DNA from: Bacteroidales bacterium
Lineage (GTDB): Bacteria; Bacteroidota; Bacteroidia; Bacteroidales; UBA12481
DNA length: 5,217 bases
NCBI GenBank assembly: GCA_021160155.1
Contig: JAGHDB010000151.1
Location: 1 to 5,217, forward strand
Direction: 5' to 3'
A program made the position numbers and the translations under genes. The notes beneath the pieces are model-generated. The model saw nothing but the letters and a program-made list of their open reading frames with translations. It had not been told where the DNA came from and searched no databases. Positions 1 to 5,217 of the stretch are shown here, piece after piece (within the stretch, counting starts at the first letter, position 1; each line of letters starts with the position of its first letter).

Positions 1-765
1 CCGATCAGATTGGTTCCGTGCCAGACTTTCGACACACTTTTCGAATCGGTTCAAAACCATCAGGCAGATGTAGCAGTAATGGCTATTGAAAATACCGTGG
101 CCGGATCACTTCTCCCTAATTATGCCCTGCTTAACGAATCCGGGTTTTTGATTTTCGGTGAGATCTTTATCCGGATCAGCCAGCATCTTATGGCATTACC
201 CGGACAGAACCTGGAAGATATCCGGGAGACCTATTCTCATTATATGGCCATCGCTCAAACAAGGTCATTTTTTAAGAAACATCCCGGTATCCGCCTGGTA
301 GAATCCGATGATACCGCTGGCAGTGCCCGATGGATCGCTGAAAATAATCTACAGGGGAAAGCAGCCATTGCCGGAAAAACCGCTGCCGAACTCTATAACC
401 TGGAGATTCTGGCTGAAGGAATCGAAACCAATAAAAGTAATTTTACCAGGTTCTTATTACTTTACCAGCCAAACGGAACCAAAAGATTCGCTATACCATA
501 CCCCACAAAAACCTCACTCTCATTCTGCCTGCCCCATCAAACCGGCAGTCTGTCACAAGTTTTATCAATCTTCTCATTCTACGGAATTAACCTGACAAAA
601 ATTCAATCCATACCGATCATCGGTAAAGAGTGGGAATATCACTTTCTGGTTGATCTGACTTTTGAAGACTCTAACCGATACCGGCAGGCGTTGGATGCCA
701 TCAGACCCCTGACACGTGAATTACGACTTTTAGGCGAATACCTGCAAGGAAACCATATCCAATGA
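1..765 (+). CDS. pheA: Prephenate dehydratase (PDT + ACT domain), 5'-truncated by window edge
   Basis: Converts prephenate to phenylpyruvate, the committed step to phenylalanine, in the cytoplasm. The frame is open to base 1, so the first visible residues (PIRLVPCQTF) are internal. With 254 visible residues against about 280 for the family, roughly 25-30 N-terminal residues are missing; the TTG at 10 is not a real start. The catalytic domain covers visible residues 1-165 and shows the AIENTVAGS segment (about 28-36) and the hallmark NFTRF motif (Thr-Arg-Phe at 149-151, bases 445-453). A C-terminal ACT domain (about 168-245) carries GSLSQVL and NLTKIQSIP, the places where other PheA proteins have the GALV and ESRP phenylalanine-binding motifs. 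There is no chorismate mutase domain; that activity sits on the DAHP synthase gene downstream. The usual SHP motif reads SHY here (235-243). Its TGA overlaps the next ATG (ATGA), suggesting translational coupling. The family assignment is very secure; Phe feedback is inferred from the ACT domain. Confidence 0.97.
   Translation, partial: PIRLVPCQTFDTLFESVQNHQADVAVMAIENTVAGSLLPNYALLNESGFLIFGEIFIRISQHLMALPGQNLEDIRETYSHYMAIAQTRSFFKKHPGIRLVESDDTAGSARWIAENNLQGKAAIAGKTAAELYNLEILAEGIETNKSNFTRFLLLYQPNGTKRFAIPYPTKTSLSFCLPHQTGSLSQVLSIFSFYGINLTKIQSIPIIGKEWEYHFLVDLTFEDSNRYRQALDAIRPLTRELRLLGEYLQGNHIQ
746..750 (+). promoter_or_regulatory. Possible Shine-Dalgarno (AAGGA) for the aminotransferase
   Basis: AAGGA lies inside the end of pheA, 11 nt before the aminotransferase ATG at 762. 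The spacing is somewhat long, and Bacteroidota genes often do not depend on such sites, so the ATGA stop-start overlap may matter more for initiation. This is the only SD-like match noticed immediately before a start in the window. Confidence 0.3.
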
Positions 766-1931
766 ACACTCTACCTATTACACCGGCTAAACGACTGGGT
801 GAAACCGGAGCCTATTATTTTGCTACCAAGTTGAAAGAGATTCGCGAAATGGATCAATCAACCCAACAGGTTATTAACCTGGGCATTGGAAATCCCGATC
901 TGCCTCCGGATAACATAGTTGTTAATACCCTGCAACAAACAATTCGTGATCCGCATAACCATGGCTATCAACCCTATTCCGGCATCCCGGAACTGCGCCG
1001 TGCTTTTGCCGCCTGGTATAAAAAATGGTTTAAAGTATCCCTGAACCCCGATTTAGAGATCCTGCCCCTTATGGGATCAAAAGAGGGATTAATGCATATC
1101 GCCATGTCGTTTCTGGATCCGGGAGACGTGGCTCTGGTGCCGGATCCGGGATATCCCGCCTACCACACCATCACTCAAATGACAGGAGGAATACCCGTTA
1201 CTTACCCATTAACTGTCGAAAATAACTGGCTGCCTGATCTGAATCAACTGGAGGATTCAACAAACCTTCACGCCGTGAAACTGATGTGGCTGAATTATCC
1301 GCATATGCCCACGGGAGGAACAGCTACTACTGAATTTTTTAACCGGTTGGTGCAATTTGCCCTGAAACACCATATCCTGCTGATAAACGATAACCCTTAC
1401 AGTTTTATCCTGAATGATCATCCTCTTAGTCTGCTTGCCGCAAAAGATGCCCAAACTACAGCAGTTGAACTGAACAGTCTGAGTAAGTCGCATCAAATGG
1501 CAGGATGGCGCATCGGAATGATTGCCGGCCATCCCAGCTATATCCAGACAGTATTACGGTTTAAAAGTCAAATGGATTCCGGAATGTTTAAACCGATGCA
1601 AATGGCTGCCGTGAAAGCTCTCCGTTTAGAAAAAGACTGGTATCTGAAAATCAACAAGGTATACCAATCCCGGCAACAGCTGGTTTTTCAGCTGATGGAT
1701 CAATTAAACTGCACTTACCAAACCTCCCGGAAAGGATTGTTCGTCTGGGCCAGGATACCTGAAAAGGAGACTTCAGGGCAACATTTTTCTGAACGGTTAC
1801 TTAAAGAACAACGAATCTTTATCACTCCGGGATTTATTTTCGGCTCTCAAGGCGACCGGTACATTCGTGCTTCATTGTGCCAACCCGAGGAGATTATACG
1901 GGAGGCAATTGAAAGGGTTGTTGGATATTAG
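762..1931 (+). CDS. PLP-dependent class I/II aminotransferase, probably aromatic/prephenate-related
   Basis: A complete 389-residue fold-type I aminotransferase, the usual length for the family. The PLP Schiff-base lysine is K242 in SLSKSHQMAGWRIG. Other expected residues are Y72 in GYQPYSG, D210 and Y213 in NDNPYSF (pyridine nitrogen and 3'-hydroxyl contacts), and R369 in YIRASL (substrate carboxylate). The asparagine loop reads NYPHMPTG (178-185) rather than NYPNNPTG. Its place between pheA and tyrA implies that it makes Phe and Tyr from phenylpyruvate and 4-hydroxyphenylpyruvate with glutamate. Transamination of prephenate to arogenate is an alternative that sequence cannot exclude. Automatic annotation may call such proteins aspartate or LL-diaminopimelate aminotransferase. 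The ATG shares ATGA with the pheA stop, which supports this start. The last codons (Gly-Tyr-stop) are encoded by the first units of a heptamer tandem repeat, so the C-terminus has been shaped by, or seeded, that repeat. The fold is certain; the substrate is inferred from context. Confidence 0.93.
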   Translation: MNTLPITPAKRLGETGAYYFATKLKEIREMDQSTQQVINLGIGNPDLPPDNIVVNTLQQTIRDPHNHGYQPYSGIPELRRAFAAWYKKWFKVSLNPDLEILPLMGSKEGLMHIAMSFLDPGDVALVPDPGYPAYHTITQMTGGIPVTYPLTVENNWLPDLNQLEDSTNLHAVKLMWLNYPHMPTGGTATTEFFNRLVQFALKHHILLINDNPYSFILNDHPLSLLAAKDAQTTAVELNSLSKSHQMAGWRIGMIAGHPSYIQTVLRFKSQMDSGMFKPMQMAAVKALRLEKDWYLKINKVYQSRQQLVFQLMDQLNCTYQTSRKGLFVWARIPEKETSGQHFSERLLKEQRIFITPGFIFGSQGDRYIRASLCQPEEIIREAIERVVGY

Positions 1932-2022
1932 ATGTTGGATATTAGATATTGGATATTAGATATTGGATATTAGATGTTGGATGTTGGATGTTGGATGTTG
2001 GATGTTGGATGTTAAATATTAG
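1921..2022 (+). repeat. Heptamer tandem repeat TTRGATR, 13 units plus decayed end
   Basis: Thirteen consecutive 7-bp units fit TTRGATR without interruption from 1921 to 2011. A degenerate unit (TTAAATA, 2012-2018) and a partial TTAG (2019-2022) follow. The first eight units alternate TTGGATA with TTAGATA or TTAGATG, giving four 14-bp dimers (1921-1976); the last five are identical TTGGATG monomers (1977-2011). The array overlaps the last 11 bases of the aminotransferase gene, including its TAG (1929-1931), and ends 6 nt before the tyrA ATG. The plus strand has no C from 1907 to 2032, so G-C pairing within the transcript segment is impossible and it should be largely unstructured. No inverted repeat, terminator or clear promoter is visible inside. 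The array looks like a minisatellite prone to slippage. Its role, if any, is unknown. Confidence 0.97.
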
Positions 2023-2028
2023 TTTGAA

Positions 2029-2892
2029 ATGACAGTAACTATTATTGGATTAGGATTGATCGGGGGCTCGATGGCACTGGATCTTAAGACGAAAAGGTTT
2101 GCCGACCGGATTATCGGTGTGGACCGCAATCCCGAACACAGTAAAATTGCTCTCGAGAAGGGCCTGGTGGATGAAATCCATAAATTGATCTTTGCCATCA
2201 AAGAGGCGGATCTGATCGTATTGGCGATCCCGGTAGATGGAATTAAAAAGATATTGCCTTTTGTTCTTGACCACACCACCCATCAGGTAGTTACCGATGT
2301 GGGCTCTACAAAATTTGAAATCGTTGAAACCGTGCGCCATCACCCCAAACGAGCCTGCTACGTGCCATTTCACCCGATGGCAGGAACCGAATTTTCAGGT
2401 CCAGATGCAGCAATCAACGGACTGTTCTCCCAGAAAGTTGGGATTATCTGTGATATGGCCGACTCGGAACAAAAATCTTTGGAGCGTATCACACAATTAA
2501 CCATGGTCCTGAATATGAGATTGATATTTATGAATGCCAAAGAACATGATCTGCATGCCGCTTATGTATCACATATTTCACATCTCACCTCTTTTGCACT
2601 TGCACTTACCGTACTGGAAAAAGAACATAATGAGAAAAACATTTTTAACTTGGCATCAGGAGGATTTGACAGCACGGTAAGACTGGCAGCCAGCTCGGCA
2701 GATATGTGGATGCCGGTATTCAGTCAAAACCGGAATAATGTGGTTGAAGTTATGGAAACCTATATTGAAAAAATGACCCTTTTTAAAGACCTGATTGCCA
2801 GTGATGCCAAAGAAGATGTAACCAGACTGATCCATGAAGCCAACCAAATTCAAAAAACGTTAACCCATTTCACATGGAACAACAAAGATTAA
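2029..2892 (+). CDS. tyrA: Prephenate dehydrogenase, NAD-type, no ACT domain
   Basis: Oxidatively decarboxylates prephenate to 4-hydroxyphenylpyruvate on the tyrosine branch. The 287 residues form an N-terminal Rossmann domain with GLGLIGGS (7-14) and an acidic D32 at the end of the second strand (GVDRNP), which favours NAD over NADP, then an all-helical C-terminal domain. Catalytic and binding motifs are HPMAGTEFSG (H115 and E121), the HDxxxAxxSHxxH segment (H173 to H185), and R218 in GGFDSTVRLA, matching the ring-carboxylate arginine of characterised TyrA proteins. The family's FRDxTR pattern reads FDSTVR here. There is no ACT or chorismate mutase domain, so feedback control, if any, must lie elsewhere. 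The start is well fixed: an in-frame TAG at 2020-2022, part of the repeat, leaves only two codons before this ATG. No Shine-Dalgarno is evident; the leader is A/T-rich. The end overlaps the next gene by 19 nt. Arogenate as substrate cannot be excluded. Confidence 0.96.
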   Translation: MTVTIIGLGLIGGSMALDLKTKRFADRIIGVDRNPEHSKIALEKGLVDEIHKLIFAIKEADLIVLAIPVDGIKKILPFVLDHTTHQVVTDVGSTKFEIVETVRHHPKRACYVPFHPMAGTEFSGPDAAINGLFSQKVGIICDMADSEQKSLERITQLTMVLNMRLIFMNAKEHDLHAAYVSHISHLTSFALALTVLEKEHNEKNIFNLASGGFDSTVRLAASSADMWMPVFSQNRNNVVEVMETYIEKMTLFKDLIASDAKEDVTRLIHEANQIQKTLTHFTWNNKD

Positions 2893-3962
2893 CTTTCCCC
2901 ACTCTAAGCGACTGGGGATTAGACACTACCCGTCCGGTGGTAATTGCCGGACCCTGTTCTGCTGAAACCGAAGAACAGGTGATGAATATCGCCTTACAAC
3001 TTAAAGAGAGCCGTACCCAGATTTTCAGAGCCGGTATATGGAAACCGAGAACACGACCGGGTACTTTTGAAGGCGTCGGAGTCAAAGGTCTTAAATGGTT
3101 AAAACGCGTTAAAAGCGAAACCGGACTCAAAACCACTACTGAGGTCGCCAATGCAAAACATGTGTATGAAGCCATAAAATACGGAGTGGATATTTTATGG
3201 ATCGGAGCCCGTACCACAGTCAATCCGTTTATCATTGAGGAAATTTGTGAGGCATTAAAAGGAACCGATATCCCGGTGATGGTGAAAAATCCTGTCAATC
3301 CTGAAGTGGAACCCTGGTGTGGGGCTATTGAACGCTTGCAACATGCTGGTATTCAGAAAATCGCAGCTATCCACAGAGGATTCAGCAGCTATTCCGAAAC
3401 CCGGTTCAGAAATTCTCCCAACTGGCAAATCCCGATTGAATTAAAACGACGGCAACCTGATCTCCCCCTGTTTTGCGATCCCAGTCATATTTGCGGTAAC
3501 CGGGAATGGATCGGTGAGATATCACAAAAAGCCATGGACCTGAACTATGACGGTTTGATGATTGAGACCCACCACAATCCTGATCATGCCTGGTCTGACG
3601 CCAAACAGCAAGTCACGCCTGATGATCTGGAAAAAATACTCAGCAGCTTGATTCTCAGGGAATCCGGACCGGGACCCAATGGATTTGCCGATGAACTGGA
3701 ACAGCTTCGAAGTCAGATTGACCGTTTAGACCAGGAACTACTTGATATCCTGGGTCGACGCATGGAAGTTGCGTCAGAGATCGGACGCTGTAAAAAAGAG
3801 AACGGTGTGATCATTCTTCAAACCCAGCGCTGGGATCAAATCCTCGACCGATGCATGCAATTGGGAAAAGAACATGGCCTTTCGGATGAGTTTATCCAAA
3901 AAATCTTCAGAGCCATCCATCAGGAATCCATTAATACCCAAACCCGGATTATGAATACATAG
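2874..3962 (+). CDS. aroF: Bifunctional DAHP synthase / chorismate mutase (AroQ type, C-terminal)
   Basis: A 362-residue fusion. Residues about 18-262 are a KDO8P-synthase-like (beta-type) DAHP synthase, which joins PEP and erythrose-4-phosphate in the first shikimate step. Visible motifs are AGPCSAE (C28), WKPRTRP (57-62), GART (111-114), VKNP (K138), IHRGF (H167), CDPSH (201-205) and IETHHNP. The metal ligands are expected to be C28, H205, E231 and D242; the 26- and 11-residue spacings match those remembered for the Thermotoga enzyme. After a Gly/Pro linker (264-270), residues 273-362 form an AroQ chorismate mutase that converts chorismate to prephenate for PheA and TyrA. It aligns without gaps to the E. 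coli PheA mutase domain, keeping R279, R296, K307, R319, S352 and Q356 (E. coli R11, R28, K39, R51, S84, Q88). Two positions differ: Q316 for D48 and W320 for E52. The ATG lies inside the end of tyrA, implying coupled translation. Feedback of the synthase by prephenate or chorismate through the mutase domain is known in other such fusions and is only inferred here. Confidence 0.96.
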   Translation: MEQQRLTFPTLSDWGLDTTRPVVIAGPCSAETEEQVMNIALQLKESRTQIFRAGIWKPRTRPGTFEGVGVKGLKWLKRVKSETGLKTTTEVANAKHVYEAIKYGVDILWIGARTTVNPFIIEEICEALKGTDIPVMVKNPVNPEVEPWCGAIERLQHAGIQKIAAIHRGFSSYSETRFRNSPNWQIPIELKRRQPDLPLFCDPSHICGNREWIGEISQKAMDLNYDGLMIETHHNPDHAWSDAKQQVTPDDLEKILSSLILRESGPGPNGFADELEQLRSQIDRLDQELLDILGRRMEVASEIGRCKKENGVIILQTQRWDQILDRCMQLGKEHGLSDEFIQKIFRAIHQESINTQTRIMNT

Positions 3963-4006
3963 CGTGTCCGGATGAATGGTATTTTGTACTTTTATGTAAA
4001 AAACCC

Positions 4007-5217
4007 ATGCAGCTTCAAATATATCCTGCCACTCTGTCAGGTGCCATTAAGGCTCCGCCCTCTAAAAGCTACGGCCAAAGGGTACTGGCAGCATCTTTGC
4101 TGGCCAAAGGGACCTCTGTCATCAGAAATCCTTCGCGATGCAATGATGCAATGAGTGCCCTGTCGGTCATCCGGCAGTTGGGTGCCAGAATAAAAGATGC
4201 CGGCGACCACCTGATCATCAAAGGGGGAAAAAATCCAAAAGGTCAAAAACTGGATTGCGGAGAAGCCGGTTTATGTATCCGTATGTTTACCGCTATAGCT
4301 GCTCTCTACGACAAACCCATGGTGATGACTGGTTCGGGTTCATTGATGAACCGGCCGGTTGATATGGTGGCCAAAGCTTTGGAACAGTTGGGAGTCACTT
4401 GTCAAACCCGCGACCGGTATCCTCCCATTTGGTTTAAAGGACCACTACAGGGAGGTGAAGTCACTATTGACGGCTCTCTCTCCTCCCAGCTGCTGAGCGG
4501 ATTGCTGATGTCGCTTCCGGTGGCACCGAAAGATTCGGTAATCCAGGTTGACCGGTTACGTAGCACACCTTATATTGACATGACTCTGGAAGTCCTCAAA
4601 CAATTTGGTATCCAAGTGGATGCTGCACCGGATTATTCGCTCTTCAGGATTCAGGGCAGACAGACTTATACCGCCACGGACATCTCTGTTGAGGGTGATT
4701 GGAGCGGTGCGGCTTTCTTTATGGTTGCCGGTGCCCTTACCGGAAAGATTACTGTAAACGGTTTATCCATGGATTCAGCACAAGCCGACAGGGCAATTCT
4801 TCAACCTTTACAACAAGCCGGTGCTCAAATAACAGAATTGCCGGACGGGATCACAATTTCAGCCGACAAACCTCTCCGGCCTTTTGAATTCAACGCTATT
4901 CATTGTCCGGATCTTTTCCCTCCTTTGATTGTACTGGCAGCTCATTGCAAGGGAACCAGCAAGATCTCAGGTGTGCAACGCCTGAAATATAAAGAGAGTA
5001 ACCGGGCATTGGTACTGCAACAGGAGCTGGGTAAGATGGGTGTACCTATCCGTTTTGATACTGAAAATATGTACATAAACGGCCCGGCTCAAATCCGTCA
5101 GGCCACTATTGACCCTAATGGAGATCACCGGATTGCCATGGCTGCAGCAATTACTGCATTACACGGCCATCATCCGGTTACTATTGATCAATCCGAATGT
5201 GTCAATAAATCTTATCC
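4007..5217 (+). CDS. aroA: EPSP synthase (3-phosphoshikimate 1-carboxyvinyltransferase), 3'-truncated by window edge
   Basis: Transfers the enolpyruvyl group of PEP to shikimate-3-phosphate, the sixth shikimate step. The window ends after 403 full codons plus CC; at a family length of about 410-430, only a short C-terminal piece is missing. Key residues are present: PPSKSYGQR (K20, S21, R25), R116, SLSSQ (S159, S160, Q161), CPDLFPP (D302, equivalent to E. coli D313), YKESNR (E330, R333), GDHRIAM (R375) and NKSYP (K401). The protein is of the divergent type with GEAGLCIRMF (85-94) and VEGDWSGAAF (228-237), rather than the AGTAMRPL type of E. coli; the PEP/glyphosate loop therefore has Leu for T97 and Met for P101. 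ATG 4007 is the first ATG in this frame after the upstream gene ends, and the protein begins right at the first fold strand. The 44-nt gap upstream has an A-run (AAAAAA) just before the start, no hairpin and no clear promoter, so readthrough from the upstream genes is likely. Confidence 0.96.
   Translation, partial: MQLQIYPATLSGAIKAPPSKSYGQRVLAASLLAKGTSVIRNPSRCNDAMSALSVIRQLGARIKDAGDHLIIKGGKNPKGQKLDCGEAGLCIRMFTAIAALYDKPMVMTGSGSLMNRPVDMVAKALEQLGVTCQTRDRYPPIWFKGPLQGGEVTIDGSLSSQLLSGLLMSLPVAPKDSVIQVDRLRSTPYIDMTLEVLKQFGIQVDAAPDYSLFRIQGRQTYTATDISVEGDWSGAAFFMVAGALTGKITVNGLSMDSAQADRAILQPLQQAGAQITELPDGITISADKPLRPFEFNAIHCPDLFPPLIVLAAHCKGTSKISGVQRLKYKESNRALVLQQELGKMGVPIRFDTENMYINGPAQIRQATIDPNGDHRIAMAAAITALHGHHPVTIDQSECVNKSY

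Noticed and set aside
10..12. TTG as a start codon for pheA.
   Set aside because: The frame is open to base 1 and the residues before it (PIR) continue the conserved strand leading to LVPCQTF; the true start lies outside the window.
308..595. A 95-codon plus-strand ORF within pheA, and similar alternate-frame ORFs at 2297-2500 and 4699-4887.
   Set aside because: They are out-of-frame readings of pheA, tyrA and aroA, whose own frames carry the conserved motifs.
1932..1973. A 13-codon mini-ORF starting right after the aminotransferase TAG and rich in Tyr and Trp, resembling an attenuator leader peptide in an aromatic operon.
   Set aside because: It arises simply from reading the heptamer repeat in one frame. 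The region has no C, so terminator or antiterminator hairpins cannot form, and no U-run follows.
1979..2008. Five GG runs separated by 5-nt loops, a possible two-layer G-quadruplex.
   Set aside because: Only GG pairs with long loops are present; such structures are weak, and the spacing is a by-product of the 7-bp unit.
1998..2026. A Bacteroidota-like promoter (GTTG, then TTAGTTTG resembling TAnnTTTG) at the end of the repeat.
   Set aside because: Each box has a mismatch, the spacing is about 18 nt instead of about 19-21, and transcription would start at or inside the tyrA ATG. The repeat offers many TTG matches by chance.
2870..3298. A 142-codon minus-strand ORF opposite the DAHP synthase gene, plus other minus-strand ORFs at 1257-1532, 2019-2279, 2050-2373, 2656-2853 and 4037-4246.
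   Set aside because: All lie antisense to strongly conserved enzymes, show no recognisable domains, and are what chance open frames opposite such genes look like.
3987..3994. TACTTTTA before aroA as a possible -7 promoter box.
   Set aside because: It lacks the final G of TAnnTTTG and no matching TTTG lies at the expected upstream distance in the short gap.
3972..4154. A 60-codon plus-strand ORF opening in the gap before aroA.
   Set aside because: Nearly all of it overlaps the well-conserved N-terminus of AroA in another frame, and its translation resembles no family.

Overview
The window is one plus-strand block of aromatic amino acid genes. In order they are the 3' part of prephenate dehydratase (pheA), a class I/II aminotransferase, prephenate dehydrogenase (tyrA), a DAHP synthase fused to an AroQ-type chorismate mutase, and an EPSP synthase (aroA) cut off at the right edge. 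No RNA gene, mobile element, CRISPR array or gene on the minus strand is supported. Gene spacing suggests one operon: a 4-nt ATGA overlap, a 97-nt gap filled by a tandem repeat, a 19-nt overlap, and a 44-nt gap.

The organism is most likely a Bacteroidota member, probably in or near the Bacteroidales. The grounds are the stand-alone PheA, the short TyrA without an ACT domain, the C-terminal chorismate mutase on a beta-type DAHP synthase, and an aminotransferase with NYPxMPTG and SLSKSH motifs; this combination and neighbourhood is typical of that phylum. Start codons mostly lack a clear Shine-Dalgarno sequence and have A/T-rich leaders, which also fits. The species cannot be named from the sequence alone.

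The genes together cover the entry to the shikimate pathway (DAHP synthase), its penultimate step (AroA), the branch point (chorismate mutase), both prephenate branches (PheA to phenylpyruvate, TyrA to 4-hydroxyphenylpyruvate) and the transamination that gives Phe and Tyr. The middle shikimate steps (aroB, aroD/Q, aroE, aroK) and chorismate synthase (aroC) are not in the window.

The one feature that ordinary gene content does not explain is a heptamer tandem repeat (unit TTRGATR, 13 clean copies plus a decayed end) between the aminotransferase and tyrA. It contains the aminotransferase stop codon, carries the in-frame stop that fixes the tyrA start, and forms the core of a 126-nt stretch with no C on the plus strand. 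I see no evidence of an undescribed multi-gene system. The other points of interest are active-site substitutions in otherwise well-conserved enzymes: the AroA glyphosate-contact loop, two chorismate mutase active-site positions, the PheA ACT motif and the aminotransferase PLP loop.
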